In this document: piece by piece, positions 11,078 through 22,879 of the stretch
Layout of the letters: every line of letters starts with the position of its first letter
Numbering within the stretch: position 1 is the first letter of the stretch
DNA from: Talpa occidentalis
Taxonomy: Eukaryota > Chordata > Mammalia > Eulipotyphla > Talpidae
DNA: 64,000 bases
Reading direction: 5' to 3'
NCBI RefSeq assembly: GCF_014898055.3
Contig: NW_023600993.1
Span: 15,218,850-15,282,849, forward strand
The notes under the pieces: generated by a model
The model's input: only the letters and a program-made list of their open reading frames with translations
Told to the model about the DNA's origin: nothing
Database searches by the model: none
Program-made: the position numbers and the translations under genes

Positions 11078-12218
11078 AATTAGAATATTTTTTCCTTGAA
11101 ATAAATCCCAGGTGTAAACTGAACTATGGCCTATCCTTTCTTTTACCAGATTGATAACTTAATAAACCACACAACATACTCATGTTTTTACTTTTGATGA
11201 CTTCCTAAAAGTATTGCACTTAGTGAGAGAGCATCTACAATAAAGTTACTTACTTTTAATTTGTTAAGTCTGCATGTCTTTAACTGTTTATAATCTTCAT
11301 TAATTTAAATGTAGTATTTTTAGCTCCTCACAAACCTAATCAAAGACAAATTGGTAAGCTGCATTTATACATACCCAAAAGAGCACCAAGTTCACTTTGG
11401 CTTATACTCGATAAGAGACACAATACAACTTCTCACAATCCTAAGATGTGTTTAGTTTATCCTTATACCATAAAAATTAGCCAGTAGAAGTTGAGCACTC
11501 ATTCCAGTGTATTGTCTTCAGCTTCCTAATTTCACTCAGATCTGAAATATTGAGTCTTTGAAGTATGCCAAAGATCAGGGCAAACCAATAATAATATCAG
11601 TTATAATAAAGTTTATAATGCTAGCACACTCTTTGTCCCTATAGGCTTTTTTAAGTTTTTTTAACTGAGAATTTTCCATTATTACCAGTTAGGTACCCTC
11701 CCTCCAATGAGTTATTCCTAGAGAAGGGGCCCAAGGTATGAAACCTTTTCTTCCTAAATCTTAGTGCTCCTTATTCTCCAATCCATTGTCCAGCCCATCA
11801 TCTAGGATTTGCTGATATAGAATATTAAAACTAAAGAGGATAAAAGATTTTACTAGACAATCAGATTTCAAGGTTGAGCATTTTCAACTTTTCTGTAACC
11901 TAAGCCAAAGCTAAATTAAAGCTAGAGTCATGCATAGTAGCCTGTATCCAAAATTAATAAAAGGTCATTTCCAGCTTCCCTTAAACTTCGTACTCTTAGA
12001 GAAACCACTCTCCCCACCATAAATCCTGTATATCAAGAATCTTAGGGTTCAAATCATATTACATCTACTACATCGTTTTTATTCTAAATCAGTGAAAAAA
12101 ACTCCAGAGAATATCCATTAGCTTTAACAGAGCAAATCTCATAATCTATTGGTTGAGAAGCTTTTGTCTAAGTGTATGGCAAGCCATGTTTACCTGACTT
12201 AAAATTGGGAAAGTTTTT
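11078..12218. other. RAB5A intron 5, no gene seen
   Basis: A 1.1-kb AT-rich intron stretch between SINEs. No recognisable exon, RNA gene or young repeat. Confidence 0.45.
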
Positions 12219-12487
12219 TATATAAAGATTTATTTATTTATGCATACAAGAGCTGGTATACAGGCCAGAGATGTGAGGGGTGAGAGGATTCACCAGAGAC
12301 AGAGTGGGGAACAGAACAGGCAGACTGACTGAAATACACTGCTGAGGGGAGCAGCGGGTGAGGCAGGAGAGGTCTGCTGCCCCATGTGAGCTATTCCCTG
12401 GCTGGCTGGGGATCGAAGTCGAGCTGCAGAGACTGCGAACTGCTTCATAGTGCGGTGCCTAACCCCTTGCGCCACCAGGGAGGACCC
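12219..12487 (-). mobile_element. tRNA-type SINE, older subfamily
   Basis: Minus copy ending 'gcgccaccagggaggaccc'. Flanks 'aaaattgggaaagttttt' (from 12201) and 'aaaattgggagagttttt' (from 12488) are a slightly diverged 18-bp target duplication. Confidence 0.93.
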
Positions 12488-13161
12488 AAAATTGGGAGAG
12501 TTTTTGATCCTCAGAATCAAGTCCACTTATTTTAGTCAGAACTGTGAATCAGATTAGGGTTTTAATCAGCCACAAGAAAGGAAAATGGCAGAGGTTTGAA
12601 ATGTGGAGTCTGTGGAAGCCAGGAAGAAAATGGGACATGTAATCTGCTGTAATTCTGGGTGATAAGTAGATTGCATGGTAGAGGACAAGTTCTGCTGCAG
12701 TGGTGGTGATTATCCTGATTTGTTCTAAAAGTCTTTGTGACAGCCCAAAGAATATTGATAAGAGCTGAGCTGCTGTTTTATAAACATTTTAGCTGTCCAT
12801 CTTTACTATATTTTCTTTAAATAATACAAGTATGAATGATTATGAAATAAAGTACAACTTTTCTGTTATTGTTAGTGAGTCTGTATGAAGAATTAACTAC
12901 ATTTTTCATCAAGTTAAGTTTTAATTGTGAGTCTGTATCTGGTCCTCATGTTACCCTTCCTTTAGTACACTAAACTTCCTGAGGGTGCTGATCCAGTGGT
13001 TTGGTATTTAATAAATACTCAGTAAAAAGTGATTAAAAATAATGAACATAATGGTTATATGATATTTTGAGATAACAAAAAGAAAGCTTATCAGTAAGCT
13101 GAGAAAGTAATTCTAATGTGAATATTCTAATTGTGTTTATTTTGATAAATTTTTTTCTCAG
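12488..13161. other. RAB5A intron 5 end
   Basis: Intron sequence leading to the pyrimidine-rich acceptor 'aaatttttttctcag' (ends 13161). No other feature seen. Confidence 0.5.
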
Positions 13162-13277
13162 CTAAAAAATTGCCAAAGAATGAACCACAGAATCCAGGAG
13201 CAAATTCTGCCAGAGGAAGGGGAGTAGACCTTACTGAACCCACGCAGCCAACCAGGAGTCAGTGTTGTAGTAACTAA
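13162..13277 (+). CDS. RAB5A: RAB5A last coding exon: hypervariable tail and CCSN prenylation site
   Basis: This exon completes codon 178 and encodes residues 179-215: [12 protein letters not shown], an Arg-Gly-Arg stretch and the C-terminal QCCSN, followed by TAA at 13275-13277. The two Cys residues are where Rab proteins receive geranylgeranyl groups, which anchor them to endosome membranes; the hypervariable tail guides targeting. Residue 209 is Ser (TRSQ) where I recall Asn in human, a conservative difference. Acceptor AG at 13160-13161. All four exons in the window join in phase, so this is the functional gene and not a processed copy. Confidence 0.97.
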
Positions 13278-14330
13278 ACCTCCAGTTTGAACTAGCTGGA
13301 ATAGTCTTCTGCTTCCTAAATGTTAACAGTGGAATTGGAGCATTTAACCAGCCCAGTATGACTTCCAAAAAGAAGAGACTTATGATAGTCATTTCTAATA
13401 CAGAATTATTTTAAGTGTTTTGAACTTAATTTTTAATAATGTGCATGTGACCCTCTGGCTAATGTTTCAGCAGTAGAAAGGGAATATGAGAGCTTTACGT
13501 ACACGTGTTTCCTTGGAATGTTTGGGTGGATCATATTCATTTCTCATCCCCAGGTATATAGGCAAATAACTATCTGGAACCATAATTAACCAGCCAGTTC
13601 TATGCAGAAGTCTTATCAAAAAGCTTTGGAACTTAGGAATTTGGGCCTTCAGATACACACTTTTTTTTTTAGAAGGCGGTTCTAAACATACTTATGCTTA
13701 GCTACAGTACTCAGGCATCCAGTAATTTCTCCTAGTATCTATACTTAAAGTGTACATTCCACATTTTAACAGATTAGCTACAAGAAAAAAAATAGTCCCA
13801 TATTTTCAGGGGGAAGGGAGACGGAATGAGCATTAGTGGCATCTAAATTATAGCCATTCCTTTAAAAAAAAAATAAAAACACAGGGGTAAAAATATCTAC
13901 TGTAACCCCGTCTTGTTTTAGGGATATGAAAACTAATGAATGCATCTTAATGGATATGTTTCCCTTCAAACATATGAGCTCTTCAACAAGAGAAAGCAGG
14001 TGTTTATGATTCTGTTTAATCACTGCTGACCATTACATAGGTTTTTCTGTTCGAGGGCAGGGAGAAGGGGCTTCTGTTCCCTTTGGACATAAGATAGTCA
14101 GTGCACTAACAATTATGTACATTCAAACTTGATTATTTTAAATTCATTCTTCAGCTGTACTGTAAATAGGGTACTGCATTGTAGTCTTCATATATGTTTA
14201 TTACTTTTCTGTAATATTTAAGAGTTGCTTAAAAGTATACAAAATGTACAGTTACTAAAACAGCTAATTTTTTTCCTTCTCTCCCCCTTTGGAAAAAAGG
14301 GGCTTCAGTTCCTACACAGGCTAGAACCAT

Positions 14331-14336
14331 AATAAA
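14331..14336 (+). terminator. RAB5A: Candidate upstream poly(A) signal of RAB5A
   Basis: AATAAA in 'ccataataaacaatg', about 270 bp before the distal signal. Could give a shorter 3'UTR; use not provable from sequence. Confidence 0.45.
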
Positions 14337-14604
14337 CAATGTATGTGTAATTTGTAACATAAGTATTGCGAATTGTTAGTAACAATCTTGCAGCCTTGTT
14401 TCCCAAAGTTCATCTTTTTGATCAGTTCAGTATATTGCACTAATTGTTTTAGGTATTTTCATTATATGAAACCTACCATGTGTCAGATGATTTAATCTAT
14501 TTAAGTGTTGGACTGTTAGCAGAACTTGTACATTTACAGTGATTCAGGATTAGTAAGGAAAACAGTTCACCAGTGTTTAGTTTTATATGAGGTGCTCAGG
14601 TTGG

Positions 14605-14610
14605 AATAAA
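14605..14610 (+). terminator. RAB5A: Distal poly(A) signal of RAB5A
   Basis: AATAAA in 'ttggaataaagtgg', followed by T-rich sequence 'ctttttctcttttttgacgtgg' suited to a downstream element. Confidence 0.7.
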
Positions 14611-14710
14611 GTGGTATAAAAAGCAAGTACTGGCTTTTTCTCTTTTTTGACGTGGAAAGTGAACATACATAAACGGTAAAGTATAAGCTAAAATCTGCTT
14701 TGACATTTTC

Positions 14711-14716
14711 TTTATT
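14711..14716 (-). terminator. PP2D1: Candidate poly(A) signal of PP2D1
   Basis: Minus-strand AATAAA, 117 bases after the PP2D1 stop codon. It lies about 100 bp from the RAB5A signal on the opposite strand, so the two transcripts end close together or overlap. Confidence 0.6.
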
Positions 14717-14832
14717 ACATTCTTAAAAATGATTTGCGTGTTACTGATATATCACCCTAATAATATGGTCCACTGAAGTAATGCCTTTGTGGAGTTGTAT
14801 TTTTGCACTCTGAATAATTAGAACTTTATCTT

Positions 14833-15650
14833 TTATGCCAGAGCCAGATACTCACTTCCCTTGAGAAGTATCACCATGACGGTAATGTTGTTTCTGGAGC
14901 CCGCTGAGAAGGCAGCATTTACAAGTACCTGGCTAATATGCTCGGCTGCACCTTTGTAGAAACTCTTAGTGCATGATTCTTTTTCTTGTTCTCTTGAATC
15001 TTTAGACACACCATCTCTACCACTCAATCCAGAAGTTTCTTTCTCCATGTAAGGATCACGATTAGTCACTTCTGGTAGAAATGTTTCTAATTTTTTAGGG
15101 TTACTTGTGAAATGTGTAGAAAATTTTGGATCTAGCAAAAATTCTTTTAAATTCATAGTTGAAATACCTTCTGTAGATTCAGATTTAGACTGAAACAGTA
15201 TCTGGGCATTACTTTCTAATTCACTAATCCTTGGTACTTTGATTGGGAAAGTGAGAGACCCTTTGGATGACAAGTATTTGCTTTTTTTGGTAGAACAGTA
15301 TCTTTCTTTATACATTTGAAATGCTGTTATTGCCATTGCAGTGACTTCCTCCATATCCAGAACTTCCCAAAGTCCACTAGTGGCTAAGATTAGGAATTGA
15401 CATAAGTTATTTATAGGGACAGAAATAGTTTGAGGTGCTGGAATAATGAATTTTTTCAGTTTGAGATTTCCATGAAATCCAAGTCCTCTTGTAATATTTG
15501 TTTTCCCTTCTAGGAGCCCATGTGGTTCATTTGGACTAATTATTGCTCCTTCCTGAAGTACTCGTCTTCTTTCATTTATGTTTTTTGTAGTATGTTCTTT
15601 GGTTAGGTAAAAGCCTTTCCCATTTCTGCATAAGAGTGCTTCCACATCAC
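14833..15650 (-). CDS. PP2D1: PP2D1 last coding exon: C-terminal half of a PP2C-like domain
   Basis: PP2D1 is a protein with a PP2C-type phosphatase fold; no substrate is known to me. This exon gives residues 346-617. Acceptor 'ttgatcttttag' on the minus strand ends at 15651. The first two bases complete a Gly codon begun in the previous exon (phase 1), producing ANTGDVEALLCRNGKGF, the counterpart of the PP2C 'GDSRAVL' strand. Further on LATSGLWEVLD replaces the usual 'SDGLWD' (Ser437 for Asp) and GSRNNITVMV replaces 'SRDNITV' (Asn599 for Asp). Both lost residues normally bind metal. Between them lies a poorly conserved Ser-rich insert of about 120 residues (465-575). Stop TAA at 14835-14833. 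The open frame continues 10 codons upstream of the acceptor, but that is intron. Identity is by recall of human PP2D1 and by position next to RAB5A. Confidence 0.9.
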
Positions 15651-15691
15651 CTAAAAGATCAATTTTTAAAAGTTGATCCAAATGGGATTTA

Positions 15692-15979
15692 TAGAGGCAT
15701 TTTTTTATTTGTTTGTTTGTTTGTTTGTTTATACATGCACTGGGTACAGTCAGAAGCTCAGGAGGGTGAGAGAATCACTAGAGCCAGAGCAGGGAGCGGA
15801 GCAGGCAAAAGGACCGAAGCACAATGCTGAGGGGAGCAGCGGGCAGCAGGAGAGGTCTGCGCGCCATGTGGGACCCTCCTCCGGTGGCCGGGGAGCAGCC
15901 GGGGATCGAACCGGCGCCACAGAGGCCGTGGGCAGCTTCGCAACCCAGCGCTCAACAGCTGTGCCACCAGGGAGGCCCA
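15692..15979 (-). mobile_element. tRNA-type SINE, GC-rich subfamily with ATGCCTCTATA tag
   Basis: Minus copy flanked by a 16-bp target duplication with two mismatches (atccaaatgggattta at 15676-15691; atccaattgagattta at 15980-15995). Its tail on the minus strand ends (CAAA)n, poly-A, then ATGCCTCTATA, a tag shared with the copies at 37393 and 50403. It sits about 41 bp upstream of the PP2D1 last-exon acceptor and in the same orientation as PP2D1. Confidence 0.93.
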
Positions 15980-15995
15980 ATCCAATTGAGATTTA

Positions 15996-16386
15996 ATAAC
16001 CAATTGTATCAAAGTATGCTGATGACTTTATTAATTTTGTGGTTAAGAGCATAAAAGGCCATTTTTTGAAAGTTTAAATATGTAACATAGTTTTGGATGA
16101 ATTATAGTAATTCAGATTTAAAACTGGCAGGTATCACTCACTTTAAACATTTTAGTGTTTAAAATACTGCATTTAGTATTAAAATAATTAATGGATGTTG
16201 GAAAATAATTTTATGAAAGCTTTTGGATATTCTTTAGTAGCATTAGGAATCAAACTTTTTTATAACTAACATTCCATAGAGCAGACATTCAAAATGTTTC
16301 AATAAATGCCTTTTCAATTAACACAAATGTTGATTTTTTTTTTAAGTGGAGCTCGACTTTTTTTTTATTTTTTATATCGCTGTTCT
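15996..16386. other. PP2D1 intron, no gene seen
   Basis: AT-rich intron; ends in poly-T. Nothing recognised. Confidence 0.4.
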
Positions 16387-16658
16387 TTTTTTTTTTTTTT
16401 TTGAAAGATTTATTTATACAAGAACTAGGGTACAGGTCAGAGGCACGGGAGAGTGAGAGAATTCACCAGAGACACAGCAGGAAGCAGAACAGGCAGACAG
16501 ACCAAAGACACTGCTGAGGGAAGCAGCAGGTGAGGCAGGAGAGGTCTGCAGCACCATGTGGGTTTCTCACAGGCCAGCTGGGAATCAAACCCACTCTGCA
16601 GAGGCTGAGAACAGCTTCACCATGTGGTGCTCAACGTGCCGTTCCACCAGGGAGGCCC
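16387..16658 (-). mobile_element. tRNA-type SINE, intermediate form
   Basis: Minus copy ending 'gttccaccagggaggcccc'. First of two same-orientation copies in tandem; 'cttgactttttt' occurs between them and similar 'tcgacttttt' before the first, consistent with repeated use of one target. Confidence 0.9.
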
Positions 16659-16663
16659 CTTGA

Positions 16664-16933
16664 CTTTTTTTTTTTATTTAAAGATTTATTTATTTATACA
16701 AGCACTGGGTACAGTCAGAAGCGCAGGAGGGTGAGAGAATTCACCAGAGCCAGAGTGGGGAACAGAACAGGCAGACTGATGAAAATACACTGCTGAGAGG
16801 AGCAGCGGGCGAGTCAGGAGAGGTCTGTCACGCCATGTGGGATCCTCGCCGGTGGCAGGGGATTGAACCAGCGCTGCGGAGGCTGCGGGCTTCGCAGCCC
16901 AGCGCTCAACCGCTGTGCCACCAAGGGAAGCCC
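16664..16933 (-). mobile_element. tRNA-type SINE, GC-rich subfamily
   Basis: Minus copy ending 'tgtgccaccaagggaagccc'. Flanks 'ccttgactttttt' and 'ccttgacagttttt' form the target duplication. Confidence 0.9.
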
Positions 16934-19314
16934 TCCTTGACAGTTTTTAGCTGGTAAAAGTTATGACAAGCAGGTACGACTTATTCAGAATTAGAGTGCC
17001 ATGATAAGTTATTGCCAGCCTTAGCGGATTCCTCTAACGTGTGGTTATAAAGTAAGTCATATAGCCCTGTGATGACGAAAAAGTATGTATTCATGTATTA
17101 AATGAATAATACTCAACCAACTTTAAATTGAACTCTTCAATTGAAAACTGAAATCTTCAAAGTTGATTGCAGTTTGCTCATGATTCCGATGAATCTGTTT
17201 CTTGTGCTTCATTGAAATAGTAAGAACACCTAAACACCTGAACTAGTAAGTGGATGGTTGTAATGGCCAAAATTTTTTGGTTTTTTAAGGGAAAAAAACC
17301 TTTTTTTTTAAATTAGCAAAATTTATTTTTCTCAAGTTTTTAGGAATATAATTGTATATTAAGTACAGGCAATCATTTTTCTTTGTGTAGACTCATTTAT
17401 GAAAGGTTATCCTGAGATGGGGTTAATGATTGAATATTGTACCTTCAAGAATTGAAATTGTTAGAATAAGACAAAAGTTAATTTAGAATACTGTTTTCAA
17501 ACATGGTGTACTTGGAATCAGCTTTGTTGTTCCAAGAGTTCACGTTTAATCCTCCTTTTTTTTAGGTAAAGAAATTGAGGTTTAAGACTAAAATCCATAC
17601 AGATGTGGTTGAACAGAAATAGCGTAAGCTGGCGACCTATTAGTGTTGGGCATAGACTGAGCCTGTTGTCTCATTTATATAATGAGAGTTATTAACATGT
17701 GCTATTGGTTGGGACTTACAAAATGATGATATATATGTGGAAAATGTTTTAGAAACCTAAGAATTGTATATATGTTCTAAAAACATGACCTCTTATTTCT
17801 TTGTAGCTTGTTTCAATAATACATTAACTTGTCTTCTCTGCTGGTCATTCTACTGATACTCTGCAAAAGGTAAATCAGTAAAAAGAATTATTTTTGCTGG
17901 GTTATAAATTATTAATGTAAATCTGGAAGGTGTTATTGGGATACATAGCCCAAAACTGCTTTTACATTAGAAAATTTCTAATTTTCACATGTAAATTGGG
18001 GAACATAATTTGACTCATCATTTTCAAATCCTCTGACTTCCTGATTTAAGTGTGGTAATCTAAAACCCATTCAGCAAGAAGTGGTTTTTTCCCTTCTGTA
18101 TGATTTGAAAAGAATTATTGTGGAAAGGTAGTAAATTATTTGCCTCTACAGAGAACTTGGTAAATGTAACTTTATGCATTACTTGCCAGTTTGTGTTTTT
18201 GCTTAACTAGTATTTTTGTTTTTGTTTCTGTACTAGAAATTTAGTGTCATGTAGTTCATTTTACTATTACGAACATCCTTGGGTTCAGCACAGTAAAATT
18301 TTCTAGAAGGGCCATTAAATCATAGTTTGAGTTTTGTTCTACCATTGACTTGTGGTCTGACTTTAAGGTTTTTAAAATTTCTTTGACAGTTTTTCATCCT
18401 GATAAGATGAGAGATAGTGCCTCATGAGTAACTCGCATTCTTAAACCTGAGTTTAAGAAAAAGTGAAGTGTTCAGTGTTTCACAACTACTCATTTCTATA
18501 GCCCAGAAGTAGAGAATAAGATTCAAAACAAACCCCCCCCCCAAAAAAAAAAAAAAAAGATTCAAACCACTGGAAGAATACTAGTGGAACAGACACGAAG
18601 AATAATTGGGTGTGCAGAGTTAGCTTTATTTCCTGAACCAAAGGTTCATATGCTGTCCTCCACAGATGGAGTTGTTGAAGGCATTTAACTGCTTTAAACT
18701 GAAAGCTGCAATACAATAGTGAACAAAAATCCTCAAGGAAGATGGGAAATTGGAGGAAGATTGTAAAATAATACTGGCCATGTGCCTGGAGCACTGAAGG
18801 AAGGAGTAGCAACTCTTGGCAGTTTTAAAGAAAGATTGACTTTAAAGAAAGATCCCTGTAACCTATGGAGGAAAAGAGAAAATTAAGTGGCGAAAGATGT
18901 GATGAAGACCCTCACAAGCAATTTAATGAAGCCGAGCATAAGTAATTCATATTTCTGGACAAAGATAACATTTTCCCATAGTTGGAGAAATTTGTGCTTT
19001 TCCCAAAAATGTTAGAATAAAAATGGAACACGGTGACTGGAAGAACAACTTGGGGACATTAATCACGGGGATTAAAAAGGACTGCTCTGAGATGATGCAT
19101 AAGTCTTTTTAAGATGGCATGTATAGTCAGATAAAGTGTTTCTTAAACAGAGTTCAGTCCTGCAGTTGCTGGGTTATCTCTAGTGAAGAGAAAGTAGCAG
19201 TGTAAACTTTAGTGACCTGGAATCCCAGTTTCCCTTAACAGGGAATGAGCAAGATAAAGATTTTTGCAGATAAACTTGAAGATGATAGGAACGGTTTAAG
19301 AATGGGAGGAGAGG
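16934..19314. other. PP2D1 intron, no gene seen
   Basis: About 2.4 kb of intron. 18530-18560 has a C run followed by an A run. The stretch 18560-18900 has longer open frames on the minus strand but no recognisable protein; it could be a decayed repeat or pseudogene, which I cannot name. No SINE lies here. Confidence 0.4.
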
Positions 19315-19588
19315 GCCTCCCTGGTGGCACAAGGGGTTAAGCACCACACTATGAAGCAATCCACAGCCCTTGCAGCATGAGTTCGATCCCCAGCCGGCCA
19401 GGGAGCAACCCACATGGTGCAGCAGACCTCTCCTGTCTAGCCACTGCTCCTCTCAGCAATGTACTTAGGTCAGTCTTCCTGTTCTGGTCCCCACTCTGTC
19501 TCTGGTGAATCCTTTCACACACACAAACCCCTTGCCTGCTGTACCCCAGCTCTTGTATGCATAAATAAATAAATCTTAAAAAAAAAAA
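19315..19588 (+). mobile_element. tRNA-type SINE, older subfamily
   Basis: Plus full-length copy with head 'gggcctccctggtggcacaagggg'. Flanks 'aagaatgggaggaga' and 'aagattggggggaga' form a diverged target duplication. In the PP2D1 intron. Confidence 0.92.
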
Positions 19589-19689
19589 GATTGGGGGGAG
19601 AGCCAGTTTATAAGAAAAGGAAACATACCTAGAATCATTGAGTACTCTGGGAATAAAAGATGGCTTGTTTAGAAGGTCATGGGGAAATG

Positions 19690-19810
19690 GACTTGAAAGC
19701 CTGACACTTACTTGAATCCCAACTTTGTGACCTTTATTAACCTCTATAATACTGTAACACCTGCAGTGTCATTATTTTGTCAAGATTGTGAGGATTTAAG
19801 AAGGTAGTTT
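19690..19810 (+). mobile_element. MIR fragment
   Basis: 'agcctgacacttacttgaatcccaactttgtgacc' followed by 'aacctctataatactgtaa' and 'ttgtgaggatttaa' follows the order of an MIR core. Decayed; limits approximate. Confidence 0.5.
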
Positions 19811-20779
19811 AAAAAGTAGACAATTGATAGAGGTTATTTAATTTTGCATTCCATGAGAGGGGAAATAGGCAGAGTGGTTATCCAAAAGAAATTTGAATAT
19901 AAAAGAAGTATGCCCAAAATGGAAGTATAGTAGAAACGCATGTAAGTGATGTTATCAAAAGATGAGCTATATCCAGCTTTCAGGACTTTAATTTTGGCAG
20001 CAGAGGTTGAATCTAAGCATTCATGGAGACCAGATTTATCACTGCCTTCTGATGATTAATATGAAAACTTTACTGATTGGAGCTAGTTTTCTTAGGATAT
20101 TCAAAGAATCCCTTTGTTTTCATGTACACCTGGAACTTAACAGTATTTTATATATATCTGTCTCGAATATATTTGAGTCCCCAAAATGGAGAGACCATGC
20201 TTCCTTTTTTTCTAATGGTTCCAGGAATTTGTTGGCATGTGACTGCAACGTCCATTCTCCACTTCGATCTAAACATGGTTTTCTACTTCTCCCTGTGTGT
20301 GTGTGTCTTCTCTGTCTCTTACAAAGATAATCTGCCTTGGATTTAGGAACAATTTGAATAATCCAGGGTGATCTTAACACCCTCCCTCAATTTAAGCAAG
20401 GTAAGACCTTATTGTGGGCCATTTAGATGAATTCACATCGTACACCGCATCCTTTCTAACTTCCCCTAAATTAAACTTTTAGGGGAAATTAACAATGAAA
20501 TAAATACTATATGCAAGAAGCAGTAGATAGCAGAAATAGCTCAGTAAAGAGATTAGATAATAGATTATCAGGTATACAAAAAAGTATAGAAATATGTTTT
20601 TTAAAAGTTAAGCATTTGTAATTACTTGCATGGAGCAAGAAACCATAAAATGACCAAAATTTGTTTTAAATAACAAAGGGATTATTTGACCATCCGAAGA
20701 AAACTAGCTCAAATCAGTAAAATTTTCATATTAATCAACAGAAGGCAGCTAACTATTGAAAGATTTGGGAAATAAAAGA

Positions 20780-21160
20780 GCTGGAACATGAAAAATTAGT
20801 GAACTGGGAGAGCTATGTGAAGAAATTGTCCAAATACAGCACGAAAGAGTGGGGAAAGTCATACTAATGTTGGAGAAGGTCTAATGTAATTGTAGTCAGA
20901 ACTCCAGAATGTGACATAGGCAACACTGGAAAAAAGAATGGCTGGCATCAGTTCACAAAGTCAAAAAGTCCAAAATATGTAGAAGCTTAAAATTCCACTT
21001 GGGGCTACATCATGGTGAAGTAATGCAATGTCAAAGACAAAGAATATGTTAAAAGCAGCCAAAAAAGAAAAAAACTGGGTACTGTCTTTTTAGCAACACA
21101 ATAGAAGCCAGAAGAGAGAAGAATGATTCAAAATGTCTGGGAGTCCTTGTATTGCTGATG
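20780..21160 (+). mobile_element. HAL1/old L1-like fragment
   Basis: Phrases such as 'aaaagcagccaaaaaag' followed by 'caacacaatagaagccagaagag' resemble the end of the first frame of old L1 or HAL1 elements ('..AGCAGCCAGAG...GAGGCCAGAAG..'). Decayed, with no intact frame. Limits and family are estimates from recall. Confidence 0.45.
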
Positions 21161-21299
21161 GGTATTGCTAATGGTGATTAACTTCAGAGCATGATTAATC
21201 AAGCGTAAGGGAAGCAAGGTGGGGCACATAAATTTTTCTTTTATTAAACACGACGGGATTTAAGGATCTCTGAAAAATTCCTCAATAAAAGCAAAAAGA

Positions 21300-21592
21300 G
21301 GGCCTCCCCGGTGGCACAGCGGTTGAGCGCTGGGTTGTGAAGCTGCCCGCAGCCTCTGCAGCGCCGGTTCAATCCCTGGCTGCTCCCCAGCCACCGGAGG
21401 AGGGTCCCACATGGCGCGCAGACCTCTCCTGCCGCCCGCTGCTCCCCTCAGCAGTGTACTTCGGTCCTTCTGCCTGCTCTGCTCCCTGCTCTGGCTCGGT
21501 GAATTCTCTCACCCTCCTGCGCTTCTGACTATACCCAGTGCTTGTATAAATAGATAAATAAATCTTTGGGAAAAAAAGAAAAAAAAAAAAAC
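21300..21592 (+). mobile_element. tRNA-type SINE, GC-rich (young) subfamily
   Basis: Plus full-length copy with a perfect 13-bp target duplication aaaagcaaaaaga at 21287-21299 and 21593-21605. Low divergence from other GC-rich copies. Confidence 0.95.
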
Positions 21593-21605
21593 AAAAGCAA
21601 AAAGA

Positions 21606-22879
21606 ACACTAGCAAAAGTTATTTAAACTTTTCAGAATGCTAGAAATTGACCAAAATTCTTACAAACATTTACAAAGCTAAGGTAGGTAAAAATAGAAGG
21701 GTTTGTGGTCTTGTAACTTGACCTACTCCCAACCACTTCAGCTCTGAGGTAACTGAAAACCAACAACTTTGTAATTGTGCTAGCTGTGAAAAGCAAGTCA
21801 GTCTCTACAAAAGGATGACTTTGAATCTTTTTAATAATAATAAAAACAATCCATTCCAGAGAATTGCTATTCAGACTGTTTTGCAACTCCCTGGAAATAA
21901 AGGCTCCCTTCTTAAGCCTTGGGTTTATTTCACCTGGCTCAGAGATTACCCTGTGCAAATAACTTTGTCCCTCAGGGTGTTTGTCAAAAACAATCCACAG
22001 CAATTATTTAAAATCACAGCTGCCTGAGGCATGAAAGCATTTGGGACTAACTTGAGGTTCACCAAAAAAATGTGTAAGAAAAAGCTGAAGAATGAGCGTT
22101 CACAGAGGATTTTGAAAGGTTTAGGACATTTCCTATTTTCTTGGGAAAACAGGAAGTGTGCACATACACAGTCTGTACCTATGCCCTAGACCTTAAGAGG
22201 CCCCATTTTCTCATGAGTGATCTTGAGGCTCAACCCAAGCTGGAAATAAAAGCTGAGGCAGAGTTGCAAACCGACATTTCTCATAAGACATGCCTCAACA
22301 AAGAATCTCTGAGCAAAGGCAGACTTAACTACTTCAAGGCATTTAAGGGAAGCTTCCAGTCATTGGCTGACCATTAAGATAACCAAGCAGAGACTTCGTG
22401 TGTGCACATGTAACAGAATAAGGGCTTACTGAATTAGTCCAGGACAATCATACACCAAACAGTGGCAAACTAAGAGGTGGAGGACATGTGTCATTTAACT
22501 ACCCACTTTTAAACAACAATTTAAGATAAACATGAAAATAAAATCCATACACAGGAAAAAAGTGCAAAAGTGCCCCAAGGAAGTCTACACATTGGACTTG
22601 ACTCTTTTTTGAAGAATGGGACTAATGATCCACTGATAGAGAATACTGAAAACTACAACAAACTAGAGATTTTGGAGTTGAAAAGTATAACACAAGTGAA
22701 AAGTTCACTAGAACAAACCAAGCATCAGGTTTTAACGGACAGAAGAGTGAAAAAATGACAAATTGGTAAATTGTGATTGTCCAGTCTAAAGAATAGAAAT
22801 GAAAAAAGGGAACAGAGACCCGTGAGATACCTCCCCCCAAGTCAATCAGCGTACACAATGTGAGTCCAATCAGAAGAAA
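21606..22879. other. PP2D1 intron, possible ancient repeat, no gene assigned
   Basis: This stretch has several overlapping open frames of 60-120 codons on both strands (for example 21632-22003 on minus, 22141-22377 on plus). None has a protein I recognise. The setting between two HAL1/L1-like fragments suggests the 5' part of such an element, but I could not match it. Confidence 0.3.

Larger units (their letters stand above)
13278..14630 (+). other. RAB5A: RAB5A 3' untranslated region
   Basis: About 1.35 kb without any lineage SINE, consistent with constraint, while the introns on either side carry many. It has AT-rich and poly-A/poly-T runs. The end near 14630 is set by the AATAAA at 14605-14610 plus roughly 20 bases; an earlier AATAAA at 14331-14336 could give a shorter form. 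No reading frame of interest. Confidence 0.8.

Noticed and set aside
15651..15681. An ATG-started frame making the PP2D1 last exon a stand-alone gene.
   Set aside because: The first 10 codons lie upstream of a proper acceptor, and splicing to 26398 restores the GDVEALL motif in phase.
18486..18812. A 108-codon minus-strand frame as a possible gene.
   Set aside because: It includes a translated poly-A/poly-C run at its end, has no known domain and lies in the PP2D1 intron.
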